A DNA stretch of 64,000 bases from Acidobacterium capsulatum ATCC 51196 (GTDB taxonomy: Bacteria > Acidobacteriota > Terriglobia > Terriglobales > Acidobacteriaceae), in the NCBI RefSeq assembly GCF_000022565.1, contig NC_012483.1, positions 310,001 to 374,000 of the forward strand, written 5' to 3'. Shown here in pieces: positions 36,166 to 45,767 of this stretch. The position numbers were made by a program, and so were the translations under genes. How positions within the stretch are numbered: the stretch's first letter is position 1; the number at the start of each line of letters is the position of its first letter. A model generated the notes under the pieces. That model was not told the DNA's origin and made no database searches. It saw nothing but the letters and a program-made list of their open reading frames with translations.

Positions 36166-36531
36166 TCACAAAATCTTCGCGGCCAGTATCTCTGCCGCGG
36201 CATCCATTTCCATAGACGGACTGCCGTCCACACTCACCAGCCCCTGCACATTCAAAGAGAACCGGCCTTCCGCCAGCGTCTCCTCTGCAGAGGATCGAAC
36301 TTTCCAGCTTCCATCTCCCGCCGCGCCTGACCGCCAAAGCAGGAGTTGCTTGTGCTTGGCGCGAAGGATGCACTTGTCATCGGCTTCGCGCGAACATTCA
36401 AAACTCTCCCCGGGTACCGCCATCAGTGCAGCCGCCGTGTAGGACTGCACCACAGATACCAGAGAGATCCAGAGTTCTTGGTACAACTGCTTCGCTTCGT
36501 CAGACGAAGCGCGATTACCGGTCAATTTCAC
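36166..36531 (-). CDS. Hypothetical protein inserted in the nuo operon between nuoD and nuoE
   Basis: About 121 residues, not recognised. No ATG exists near the start; GTG 36531, TTG 36525 or TTG 36555 are all possible and each overlaps the nuoD 3' end. The sequence has EAKQLYQELWISLVSVVQSY, a helix with aromatic residues, then alternating polar/hydrophobic strands (CILRAKHKQLLLWRSG, SWKVRSSAEETLAEGRFSLN) and an Ala/Glu-rich terminal helix. No transmembrane span, cysteine motif or known nuo-subunit signature is seen, so it does not replace NuoB or NuoI. Same strand and tight spacing imply cotranscription with complex I. Confidence 0.6.
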   Translation of the reverse strand: MKLTGNRASSDEAKQLYQELWISLVSVVQSYTAAALMAVPGESFECSREADDKCILRAKHKQLLLWRSGAAGDGSWKVRSSAEETLAEGRFSLNVQGLVSVDGSPSMEMDAAAEILAAKIL

Positions 36532-37759
36532 CCAGCACGATATCGATCGAACCAATCACCGCAATCACGTCCGCCAGCAGGCGGCCTTCGCACATTGCAG
36601 GCAGCGCCTGCAGCGTGGCAAAGGAAGGGTTGCGCATGTGCACGCGGTAAGGCTTGGCCGTACCATCGCTCACCACGTAATAGCCCATCTCGCCACGCGG
36701 CGATTCCACCGCCTGGTAGACCTCACCAGCAGGAACAGCGAAGCCTTCCGTCACAATCTTGAAGTGATAGATGAGCGCTTCCATCTGCGTCTTCATCTTT
36801 TCGCGTTCGGGCAGCACCACCTTGGGCGCATCCGCATTCAGCGGGCCTTCGGGCATGCCATCGAGCGCCTGCTGCGCAATCTTCACTGACTCGCGCATCT
36901 CCTGCAGGCGAACCCAGTACCGTGCCCACACGTCCCCGTCGGTCGAGGTCGGCACGTTGAACTGGAACTTCTCATAGCCGGTGTAGGGCATGTCGCGGCG
37001 CAGATCCCAATCCACACCCGAGGCGCGCAGCGCCGGGCCGGTGACGCCAAAGGCGACGGCCTGTTCGGCCGAGAGGTGGCCCACACCCTTCAGGCGGTTC
37101 ACCCAGATCGGATTACCGCTGAGAAGATTCTGATATTCGTCGATCTTCTCGGGCATCACCTTGAGCAGCTTCCGCACGCGGGGGAAGAAGTCCAGCGGCG
37201 GCTCCAGCGACAGACCACCCACACGGAAGTACGAGGTCATCATGCGCTGTCCGGAGACCATCTCGAAGATGCGCAGAATCTCTTCACGCTCGCGGAAGCA
37301 ATACAGGAAGACCGTCAGCGCGCCAATATCCATGGCGTGCGTGCCCAGCCAGACCAGGTGCGACTGCAGGCGCGTCAACTCGTTCAGCAGCACGCGCATC
37401 CACTGGCCGCGCTCGGGAATCTCAAGCTGCAGCAGCTTTTCGACCGCGAGGCAGTAGGTCAGGTTGTTGGTCATCGGGCACAGGTAGTCGATGCGGTCAG
37501 TCATCGGCACCACCTGCTGGTAAAACTTCGCCTCGCAGGTCTTCTCGATGCCGGTATGCAGGTAGCCGATATCGCTGACGGCCCTGACGACCGTTTCGCC
37601 GTCGATCTCAAGCACCACGCGCAGCACGCCGTGCGTGGACGGGTGCTGAGGGCCCATATTCAGGACCATCGTATGCGGCTGGTTTTCCTGCTCGGGGGCG
37701 GGCTTGATCAGCCGGGATGTTTCAACAAATTCTGCCAGTTCGGGCATTTTGCCAGGCAT
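36515..37759 (-). CDS. nuoD: NADH-quinone oxidoreductase subunit D
   Basis: The 49-kDa hydrogenase-like subunit forming the quinone cavity, 414 residues. The start is ATG 37759, which overlaps the nuoC stop as TAATG; an open frame to 37810 would intrude on nuoC. Motifs: LNMGPQHPSTHGVLRVVLEI with the quinone-site His, GYLHTGIEKTCE, and the C-terminal ESPRGEMGYYVVSDGTAKPY and DVIAVIGSIDIVLGEIDR. It is not fused to NuoC. Its direct partner NuoB is missing from the operon. Confidence 0.96.
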   Translation of the reverse strand: MPGKMPELAEFVETSRLIKPAPEQENQPHTMVLNMGPQHPSTHGVLRVVLEIDGETVVRAVSDIGYLHTGIEKTCEAKFYQQVVPMTDRIDYLCPMTNNLTYCLAVEKLLQLEIPERGQWMRVLLNELTRLQSHLVWLGTHAMDIGALTVFLYCFREREEILRIFEMVSGQRMMTSYFRVGGLSLEPPLDFFPRVRKLLKVMPEKIDEYQNLLSGNPIWVNRLKGVGHLSAEQAVAFGVTGPALRASGVDWDLRRDMPYTGYEKFQFNVPTSTDGDVWARYWVRLQEMRESVKIAQQALDGMPEGPLNADAPKVVLPEREKMKTQMEALIYHFKIVTEGFAVPAGEVYQAVESPRGEMGYYVVSDGTAKPYRVHMRNPSFATLQALPAMCEGRLLADVIAVIGSIDIVLGEIDR

Positions 37760-38256
37760 TAGCGGTAGCCCTCCACGGGGTACGTCTTCTGCAGGGGATG
37801 GCCTTCCCACTCTTCCGGCATCATGATGCGGCGCAGGTCGGGGTGGCCATGGAAGCGAACGCCAAAGAGGTCCCAGACCTCGCGTTCGTAGTAGTTGGCG
37901 GCGGGCCAGATGGAAGTGATGCTCTCCACCGAGGGATCCGAGCTATCCACCATGACACACAGCCGTACCCGCTGCTTGAGCCGGTGCGAGAGCAGGTGAT
38001 AGGTCACCTGGAAGCGCGGCTCGGAGGGGTACCAGTCCACGCAGGTGCAGTCGGAAAAGAAGTTGTAACCGGCAGCGCGCACAATCTCACAAGCTCTGCG
38101 GATGCTGTCGCGAGCAATCGTGAGGGTCAGCTCATTGCGGTCATATTTTGCGCCGGTAATGACGCCGGGGGCGGCGCTTTCCAGCGCCTGGATAGCGCTG
38201 TTGTCCTTGAGCGCCTCAAAAACTGCTTCCTTGCTCATGAGCGGTTCGTTTGCCAC
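37759..38256 (-). CDS. nuoC: NADH-quinone oxidoreductase subunit C
   Basis: The 30-kDa subunit of the peripheral arm, 165 residues. The family block YEREVWDLFGVRFHGHPDLR and the following IMMPEEWEGHPLQKTYPVEG are clear. It is preceded at 40 bases by nuoA; normally nuoB (about 500-600 bases) lies in that place. Coupled to nuoD by a TAATG junction. Confidence 0.95.
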   Translation of the reverse strand: MANEPLMSKEAVFEALKDNSAIQALESAAPGVITGAKYDRNELTLTIARDSIRRACEIVRAAGYNFFSDCTCVDWYPSEPRFQVTYHLLSHRLKQRVRLCVMVDSSDPSVESITSIWPAANYYEREVWDLFGVRFHGHPDLRRIMMPEEWEGHPLQKTYPVEGYR

Positions 38257-38296
38257 GACTTCTTTCGCCTCAGTGAACGATTGCTAAAAGATTCAG

Positions 38297-38704
38297 TTAC
38301 AGATCGGAGCGGTCCGCGGACCAGTCCAGAATGCCCTTCTTCCAAACATAAAAAATGCCGATTACCACGAAGCCGAGGTAGACCACCATCTCCCAGAAGC
38401 CGAACATGCGCGAGCCGGTGATCGCTGGCAGACGGCGATAAATCACCGCCCAGGGCAGCATGAACACGGCTTCCACGTCGAAGAGAATGAACAGCATCGC
38501 GACCATGTAGAACCGCACCGAGAAGCGGCCGCGAGCATCGCCCTCAACGGGCACGCCGCACTCGTAGGCAGCCAGCTTTACCTTGGAGTTCCGGTGACGG
38601 CCAATCAGCCATGACACCGTCGCCATAGAGCAGCCCATGCCCACGGCCACGACGACCTGAATCAGGAGCGGGAGATAGTTCCAACTGTAAGGATGACTTT
38701 GCAT
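38297..38704 (-). CDS. nuoA: NADH-quinone oxidoreductase subunit A
   Basis: A 135-residue, three-helix membrane subunit. It shows the conserved cytoplasmic-loop motif AAYECGVPVEGDARGRFSVR and FILFDVEAVFMLPWAV with its Glu/Asp pair. First gene of the operon. No purine-rich ribosome site precedes the ATG; the sequence there is CCCTCCTTTCC, so initiation may be SD-independent. Confidence 0.94.
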   Translation of the reverse strand: MQSHPYSWNYLPLLIQVVVAVGMGCSMATVSWLIGRHRNSKVKLAAYECGVPVEGDARGRFSVRFYMVAMLFILFDVEAVFMLPWAVIYRRLPAITGSRMFGFWEMVVYLGFVVIGIFYVWKKGILDWSADRSDL

Positions 38705-38739
38705 AGGTGGAAAGGAGGGCAGCCAACGCCTTCACTTTG

Positions 38740-38768
38740 AATCTAGTGCCGCGACAGTCAGGAGTCAA
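38740..38768 (-). promoter_or_regulatory. Sigma-70-like promoter of the nuo operon
   Basis: On the minus strand TTGACT (38768-38763) and TAGATT (38745-38740) are separated by exactly 17 bases, matching five and four of six consensus positions. The -10 lies about 36 bases before the nuoA start codon. Confidence 0.55.
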
Positions 38769-38915
38769 GGCTGCCAAGCCCTTCAAAGACGGCAAGATGC
38801 AGCCTTATGCAAGCTGGAATGCAGCATTTACGCAGGGTGAAAAAAAGGCGCACACCCGCGAGAATGTTTATTTTCAAAACGCCTGGCGTCTTCTCTCGCG
38901 ATCAACAACTTTTCA

Positions 38916-39359
38916 TTACGAAAGTGACTCTAGTTCCTCCCGGCTCAGGTCGCGAAAGTGCGTGGAGAGGTACCAGCGATACCCAAACGGATCCTGAACG
39001 CCCGCCATGCGATCTCCGTAGGGCTGATCCGCGGGTTCGCGCAGGCTCACCGCACCCAGGCGCAAGGCCTGCAGGTACAGAGCGTCACAATCCTCCGTGT
39101 ACATCTGAAAGCTGACTGGCGAACCGCCGAAATGAGCAATGGCCCAGGCTTCGATTGCCGGGTTTTCATCCGCCATCATCAGTACGCTGCCGCCGATCTC
39201 AATTTCTGCATGCGAAATGCGGCCCTCCGGAGTCTTCATGCACAAACGGGTTCGCGCGCCAAAGGCCCGCTCATAAAATGCGATGGCCTTGCGTGTGTCT
39301 TCGAACATCAGGTAGGGCTGTATGCTGCGGTATCCATCGGGAATGGCCTGGACGGGCAT
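38916..39359 (-). CDS. VOC-family (glyoxalase/PhnB-like) protein
   Basis: A 147-residue protein of the vicinal-oxygen-chelate fold. The PhnB-type opening GYRSIQPYLMFEDTRKAIAFYE and GRISHAEIEIGGSVLMMADE are visible; the end has DPFGYRWYLSTH with the usual metal-ligand-like pattern. ATG 39359 is chosen because AAGGAGAG lies 6 bases upstream, removing eight residues from the longest frame. Members of this branch are often annotated as glyoxalase or bleomycin resistance; the true substrate is unknown. It follows the AraC regulator on the same strand. Confidence 0.85.
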   Translation of the reverse strand: MPVQAIPDGYRSIQPYLMFEDTRKAIAFYERAFGARTRLCMKTPEGRISHAEIEIGGSVLMMADENPAIEAWAIAHFGGSPVSFQMYTEDCDALYLQALRLGAVSLREPADQPYGDRMAGVQDPFGYRWYLSTHFRDLSREELESLS

Positions 39360-39437
39360 GGGAACTCTCCTTCTGCGGTCCATTCTCGGCGGCGTAGCGG
39401 GCCTCGGCTTGTAAAAAACGGAAATCCTGCAAAAAAT

Positions 39438-40250
39438 TCAATCGAGCGGGACGTGATTTCTGTGTTCTGTAGCGCGAGAAAGATAATCGCCCGGGGAAAA
39501 GCCTGAGAACTCGCGAAAGTCGTGATTAAAATGCGGCTGATCATAATAGCCGCATTCATGTGCCACCGCTGTCCAGTTCACCGCAGTTTGCCCATGCACC
39601 TGCGCGAGCACCCGCTGAAAGCGGCTCAGCCGGTGAAAGGCCTTGGGCGAAAGCCCCACCTGATGACGGAACAGATCTGAAAACCTTCGCTGGCTCAATC
39701 CGATAGCTTTTGATACCTCAAGCAGTGTCGAGGAATCCCAGGCTAGACGCTGCAAGGCATAGCCTACTGCCGGATGCATCCCCTCATCCCGCCGCATAGC
39801 CCGAAGAAGGCACTGCTCCGCAACAGCAAACATGGTTGCCGGTTCCCGGGCAGCCAGCAACTGCTCGCGCAGCTCTCCGGCTCCGCCCTGCCAGAGATCG
39901 TTCAGCGAAATACTCAGATTGGCAAACTCGCTCAATGGAGGCGCGAAAAATGGCCAGCTTCCGCCTGGCCGAAACTGAATCCCGAAGACCCGTTCCTGCT
40001 GCGAAGAGTCAATGACAAAGGGCCGCGTGCGCGGTCCGCTGAAGACCGCTGCTCCATAGCTCTCAAACCGCGCCCGATTCTCAGAGTCATATAACCGGAT
40101 TGGCTCTTCGCGCAGATTGAAAACAATGCTGGCCTCGCCGTTCGGCATCAGTTGTTCCTGCCCATGGGGCTGCGGTGCGCCCTCCCAAAACCAGAAGCAG
40201 GCGACCCAGTGGGTAAGCGTTCCGAGCGGTCTGTAGCTGGCATGGTGCAT
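39438..40250 (-). CDS. AraC-family transcriptional regulator
   Basis: About 270 residues. The N-terminal effector domain (PNGEASIVFNLREEPIRLYD, then FGIQFRPGGSWPFFAPPLSE) is the DUF6597 type found with AraC regulators. The C-terminal double HTH is typical: SSTLLEVSKAIGLSQRRFSD, FRHQVGLSPKAFHRLSRFQR and AHECGYYDQPHFNHDFREFS. ATG 40250 is preferred; a start at 40289 would overlap the terminator of the upstream gene. The closely linked VOC gene is a candidate target. Confidence 0.87.
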   Translation of the reverse strand: MHHASYRPLGTLTHWVACFWFWEGAPQPHGQEQLMPNGEASIVFNLREEPIRLYDSENRARFESYGAAVFSGPRTRPFVIDSSQQERVFGIQFRPGGSWPFFAPPLSEFANLSISLNDLWQGGAGELREQLLAAREPATMFAVAEQCLLRAMRRDEGMHPAVGYALQRLAWDSSTLLEVSKAIGLSQRRFSDLFRHQVGLSPKAFHRLSRFQRVLAQVHGQTAVNWTAVAHECGYYDQPHFNHDFREFSGFSPGDYLSRATEHRNHVPLD

Positions 40251-40286
40251 CCACGGCAGAGTAGCTCTAAATGCAGTCGCTGGAAA

Positions 40287-40315
40287 CAAAAATCCCGGAG
40301 CCGCCGCTCCGGGAT
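40287..40315 (-). terminator. Rho-independent terminator of the TrbI-like gene
   Basis: ATCCCGGAGC (40292-40301) and GCTCCGGGAT (40306-40315) form a 10-bp stem; on the minus strand it is followed by TTTTTG. Confidence 0.9.
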
Positions 40316-40340
40316 CTTTGTTGTTTGCCGCTGTTCGGGT

Positions 40341-41468
40341 CTAGTTGCGTGTCGGTGTCAGCGCCATCGGCTGCATCAGGCTGAAAACCAGTTGAGTGTT
40401 GCGCGGCAGGGTTACCGCGCTGGGCGGCTGCATCAGCAGGTGAGCCGTCACCGCACCGGCTCCCACCATGGTGCCCACCAGCGCGCCACCGGGGCCGAAA
40501 TGCGCTCCCACAATGGCGCCGGCTCCCGCGCCCACGCCGTATTCCGTCGCGTCCTTCGCCAGATGCATGCTCGGACGAATTACGCCCTCGTTGGACGTCT
40601 GCGTATGAGGCGCCGCGCTATACACCACCTGGGCGTCGAGGTGATAGGCCGTGCCATCCGGCAGCAATACCAGTTGCGGCGTCAGCCTCAACTCCGCCCG
40701 TCCCCGCAGGCGATGGCCCGGATGCGCGCTTGTGACCATGCCGCGCAATTCAGAACCGGCCGGAATGATCACCTGCCCGCCCCGATACACATTTGCGGTC
40801 ACGGTGGCACGGAAAGGGGTGCCCCGGAACGTCGAATCGGTTGAGATCGGTTGCAGCAGCCGAACGGGAATATTCGTTCCGGCATTGAGAGCATTCGGCG
40901 TGAAGGGAATCACGCTCACAATGCCGTAGTCCGGGTTCTGGCGGTCCGTCAGGCTGGCACTGTTCTGCGCGGCCGCATTTTGCGCATTACCCGGGGCGAG
41001 CGGCTGCTGAATCTTTGTGACGATGCCGAAATCCGTATTGTCCCAGCGGTCAGGATTGCTGCTCGCATTCGCGGAATTGCTCCCCGCGTTGCCGGTCACG
41101 TTTCCGTTTGAAACGGGCGCGGTGTAGCTCTGCGTCGAGGGAGCGCTCGCAGGGACTGTGCTGCTCTGTGCCGAGGGCCGGGGGACCAGCGTCGGTTGCG
41201 CGGGCACGGCAGGGGAAGGCTTGGCGGACGATCCGGTATAGGTCGGCAGCGGCTGCTCATCCTGCTGGCTGTCCGGCTCCGTCATCGGCTCGTTCGTCAC
41301 AATCGGGGTATCCGGCGGATTCGAGACGCCGGTGTACTGATCCTGCGAATTCTGACTATTCTGCGCCGGCTGCTGCTGAGAGCCCGGCGTGCTCTGCTGG
41401 GCCCGCGCGGCGGTCGCGCAAAGGCTGCCGCAGACCAGTAGCGTTGCGCTGAGTCGAACGAAGTTCAT
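40341..41468 (-). CDS. Exported protein with a TrbI/VirB10-like C-terminal domain
   Basis: A 375-residue protein. The signal peptide ends near ATAARAQQ. About 200 residues of low-complexity Gln/Ser/Asn/Pro-rich sequence follow. The C-terminal half looks like the TrbI/VirB10 beta-barrel region: VRLLQPISTDSTFRGTPFRA, GGQVIIPAGSELRGMVTSAH and LPRNTQLVFSLMQPM. No other type IV secretion gene is in the window, so this is a stand-alone envelope protein rather than part of a conjugation system. A Gly/Ala-rich hydrophobic stretch (GAGAGAIVGAHFGPGGALVG) may span or insert in a membrane. Confidence 0.7.
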   Translation of the reverse strand: MNFVRLSATLLVCGSLCATAARAQQSTPGSQQQPAQNSQNSQDQYTGVSNPPDTPIVTNEPMTEPDSQQDEQPLPTYTGSSAKPSPAVPAQPTLVPRPSAQSSTVPASAPSTQSYTAPVSNGNVTGNAGSNSANASSNPDRWDNTDFGIVTKIQQPLAPGNAQNAAAQNSASLTDRQNPDYGIVSVIPFTPNALNAGTNIPVRLLQPISTDSTFRGTPFRATVTANVYRGGQVIIPAGSELRGMVTSAHPGHRLRGRAELRLTPQLVLLPDGTAYHLDAQVVYSAAPHTQTSNEGVIRPSMHLAKDATEYGVGAGAGAIVGAHFGPGGALVGTMVGAGAVTAHLLMQPPSAVTLPRNTQLVFSLMQPMALTPTRN

Positions 41469-41705
41469 TGACTCCTCCTGCAGGGATTCTGACCCTGCCT
41501 GTTTCCAAAAGTCGCTCGTTGCAGGCGGAAAGGCTCACGGCGCGCATTCTCGTATTCAGATGCGTAATCCGCCTGTGAAATCAGCTTAGTCTGCATGAAT
41601 GGCCAGCAACAGCATGCGAAGAGGAGGCGAACCATTGCGGTTACCCATCCATCTTCTTTTCGAAAAGGCCCGCCGGGGCCGATAGACATCGTTTGCCTTT
41701 GTTAG

Positions 41706-43130
<1,425 letters not shown>

Positions 43131-43138
43131 ACTCCCTC

Positions 43139-43171
43139 GGCGGCGAATCCACACGGTTCGCCGCCTTTTTC
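43139..43171 (+). terminator. Rho-independent terminator after eno
   Basis: GGCGGCGAA (43139-43147) and TTCGCCGCC (43157-43165) enclose a 9-base loop and are followed by TTTTT, starting 9 bases after the stop. Confidence 0.9.
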
Positions 43172-43205
43172 TTCTGTTCCACAGCACGTCCGTTTGGAGA
43201 ACCTC

Positions 43206-43766
43206 ATGCGCTACCCTCTGCTTTTGGCCGCGGCTCTCATAGCTTCGGTTCCCGCCATGGCTCAAGCCCATCCCGCCCCATCGGCCGCATCCAAACCCGC
43301 GCCGCCCGCACATCCCATCACCGACGCACAGGCCCATGAGCTTCTGCAGTTGTCCGGAGCCGATGCGCTCGAAAAGCAGACCATGACCAACATGATGAAG
43401 TATCTCCATCAGGTCATGCCGCCATTCATTCCAGCGGATGTGATCGACGATATTGAGACCCGCCTCAAGAGCGCCGACTTTGATGCGCAGGTGATCGCGA
43501 TCTACAAAGAACATCTCTCCACGCGCGACGCCGCCGCGGCCATCGCTTTTTATAAGACGCCCGCGGGGCAGGATCTTGTGAAGCAGTTGCCCGCCATCAC
43601 GCGCGAAAGTCAGGAAGCCGGTGCAAAGCTCGGCCAGCAGATCGCCATGGAAGTGATCCAGGCGCACAAGGCTGAGATTCAGGCGGCCGCGCAAAAGTAT
43701 GAGCAGCAGAACTCCGCACCTGCTGCGCCTTCTTCCACTCCGGCCTCACCGCAATCGCCAAAATAA
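43206..43766 (+). CDS. Exported DUF2059 protein
   Basis: A 186-residue protein with a signal peptide (YPLLLAAALIASVPAMAQA) and an Ala/Pro-rich linker. The DUF2059 core runs from ADALEKQTMTNMMKYL to the conserved IAIYKEHLSTRDAAAAIAFY and KTPAGQDLVKQLPAITRES. The tail is Gln/Ala/Pro/Ser-rich. ATG 43206 is used because GGAG lies 7 bases before it; the frame opens four codons earlier. Function of the family is unknown; a periplasmic location is predicted. It sits between eno and gpmI but has no evident glycolytic role. Confidence 0.82.
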   Translation: MRYPLLLAAALIASVPAMAQAHPAPSAASKPAPPAHPITDAQAHELLQLSGADALEKQTMTNMMKYLHQVMPPFIPADVIDDIETRLKSADFDAQVIAIYKEHLSTRDAAAAIAFYKTPAGQDLVKQLPAITRESQEAGAKLGQQIAMEVIQAHKAEIQAAAQKYEQQNSAPAAPSSTPASPQSPK

Positions 43767-43787
43767 ATTTCACACTGAGGAGTCCGC

Positions 43788-45395
43788 GTGTCCGCTCGTA
43801 CCAAACCTGTTGTCCTGACCGTTCTTGATGGATGGGGTTATCGTGCCGAAACCGCCAACAATGCCATCGCATTGGCTCGCAAGCCAACCTATGACAAGCT
43901 GCTGGCCGAGTTCCCCAACACGCTCATTCGCGCTGCCGAGCATTTTGTCGGTCTGCCCGATGGCCAGATGGGCAACAGTGAAGTTGGCCACTTGAATCTT
44001 GGTGCCGGCCGTGTCGTCCAGATGGAAGTCACCCGCATCGACGCCATGATTGCGAATGGTGATTTCTTCAATGATCCCAAGCTGCTCGACGCCCTCAAAA
44101 AAGCAACGCAGAACAATCGCGCCCTGCATCTCTTTGGGCTCGTCTCCGATGGTGGCGTTCACTCGCATCAGAATCACCTGTACGCGCTCCTCAAGGCCGC
44201 TCGTCTGCACGGGGTTACCCGCGTCTTCGTGCATGCCTTCATGGATGGCCGCGATACGCTGCCCACCAGCGGCGCGGGCTATCTCGAAGCCCTGCAGCAG
44301 AAGATGCGCGAGTATCAGGTGGGCAAAATTGCCAGCGTCAGTGGCCGCTACTACGCCATGGACCGTGACCGCCGCTGGGAACGTGAAAAGCTCGCCTTCG
44401 ACGCCATGGTGAAAGGCCAGACCGAAGGTGGCGCTTACCACGATCCTGTGGCTCGCGTGCGCGAGTGCTACCAGAACGAAGTCACGGACGAATTTATTGT
44501 GCCGTTTGTGGTTACAGATGAGCAGGGGCAGCCCGTCGCCCGCATTCAGGACGAAGATGTCTGCATCATGTTCAACTACCGGGCAGACCGCGCCCGCCAG
44601 ATCACGCGCGTGCTGGCCCGCAACAGCGGTCTCTCCAAGGAAGAAGGCCGCGAACTGCCTGGAGCGGAAGATCTCGACGTCACCATTCCGCGCAACGAAG
44701 TTCCAAAGAACCTGCACTATCTGTGCATGACGCAGTACGACAAGAACTTCTCGCTGCCCTCTGTGTTGTTGCCGCAGTCCATGGAGAACCTGCTCGCCGA
44801 TGTGCTGGCGCAAGCCAACCTTCGCAACCTGCGCGTCGCCGAAACGGAGAAGTACGCGCACGTCACTTACTTCTTCAATGGCGGCATCGAGAAGCCGTTC
44901 CCCGGTGAAGATCGCATCCTGGTTCCATCTCAGAAGGTGGCAACCTATGATCTCGCGCCGGAGATGTCCGCGCAGGGTATCGCCGATACAGTCACCAAGG
45001 CCATTCAGGACACGGCCTTCGACGTCATTGTCGTCAACTTCGCCAATGCGGATATGGTGGGTCACTCCGGCAAACTGGAGCCGACCATCCGCGGCGTCGA
45101 AACGGTCGATGCCTGCCTCGGCCAGCTTTATCAGGCCATCAAGCAGCATGGCGGTTCCATGCTCATCACGGCCGATCACGGCAATGCAGAGCTGATGGTG
45201 GACCCCGTCACCGGCGGCCCGCATACCGCTCACACCACCAATCCCGTGCCGTTCATCGCGGTCTCTGAGCACGTCAAGCAGCATCACCTCAAAGCTGGCG
45301 GATCACTGCGTGATGTTTCGCCTACGATCCTGCACATGCTCGGCCTCGCTGAGCCGCCGCAGATGACCGGAACGGATCTGGTGGAAACCAGATAG
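43788..45395 (+). CDS. gpmI: 2,3-bisphosphoglycerate-independent phosphoglycerate mutase
   Basis: Interconverts 3- and 2-phosphoglycerate, supplying enolase. The 535-residue enzyme has the alkaline-phosphatase-type metal sites: [10 protein letters not shown] (first Asp), [12 protein letters not shown] with the phosphorylated Ser near residue 66, [11 protein letters not shown], and the C-terminal [13 protein letters not shown] and [10 protein letters not shown]. Translation starts at GTG 43788 after GAGGAG. Length and motifs are typical of the cofactor-independent family. Confidence 0.97.
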   Translation: MSARTKPVVLTVLDGWGYRAETANNAIALARKPTYDKLLAEFPNTLIRAAEHFVGLPDGQMGNSEVGHLNLGAGRVVQMEVTRIDAMIANGDFFNDPKLLDALKKATQNNRALHLFGLVSDGGVHSHQNHLYALLKAARLHGVTRVFVHAFMDGRDTLPTSGAGYLEALQQKMREYQVGKIASVSGRYYAMDRDRRWEREKLAFDAMVKGQTEGGAYHDPVARVRECYQNEVTDEFIVPFVVTDEQGQPVARIQDEDVCIMFNYRADRARQITRVLARNSGLSKEEGRELPGAEDLDVTIPRNEVPKNLHYLCMTQYDKNFSLPSVLLPQSMENLLADVLAQANLRNLRVAETEKYAHVTYFFNGGIEKPFPGEDRILVPSQKVATYDLAPEMSAQGIADTVTKAIQDTAFDVIVVNFANADMVGHSGKLEPTIRGVETVDACLGQLYQAIKQHGGSMLITADHGNAELMVDPVTGGPHTAHTTNPVPFIAVSEHVKQHHLKAGGSLRDVSPTILHMLGLAEPPQMTGTDLVETR

Positions 45396-45426
45396 TAGCG
45401 TCACCGCGAAGTTTCGTTTGAAAATG

Positions 45427-45462
45427 CTCCCGCAGGCACTATGCCCTGCGGGAGTTTCCTTT
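45427..45462 (+). terminator. Rho-independent terminator after gpmI
   Basis: CTCCCGCAGG (45427-45436) pairs with CCTGCGGGAG (45445-45454), followed by TTTCCTTT, about 30 bases after the stop. Confidence 0.88.
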
Positions 45463-45767
45463 GCAAGGCGTCGGGCAAACAGCGATCGCGGCCCCGGCCT
45501 TTCACGCCCACGGCTATTTCTTATTCCAACTAGCTTGCTGAAAGCTTCATGAATGTCATTCACATGACGCCCGGGTGAAATGTGCGTCAAATAAGCAGCT
45601 TACGTTACTTTTCAGCAACTCCTGAAAATGCACCGCATCCAATACGGGTGCAATAAGACAGCTCGGTTTTTGGCTATTACTCCGAAGTTGGCACTTGTCT
45701 ATCGCATCCGTCATTGTCTTCAGGGGCAGTAGTACATTCAGCAACTTTTCATCTTTTAGAGGTATGT
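45463..45767. other. Gene-free leader region
   Basis: Comparatively AT-rich. A hairpin TGCACC...GGGTGCA is visible at about 45630-45655. No gene or recognised riboswitch. It presumably contains the promoter of the following secreted-protein gene. Confidence 0.45.

Noticed and set aside
38707-38997. Plus-strand frame just upstream of nuoA with AAAGGAGGG before it
   Set aside because: It runs across the nuo promoter and into the antisense of the VOC gene; the ribosome-like string lies within the nuoA leader and the product has no protein-like features.
41465-41689. Small minus-strand frame upstream of enolase
   Set aside because: No ribosome site and unlikely composition; the segment is better explained as promoter and leader.
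43770-45287. Open frame of 505 codons antisense to gpmI
   Set aside because: The plus-strand mutase has every catalytic motif; the antisense product has none and is an artefact of high GC.
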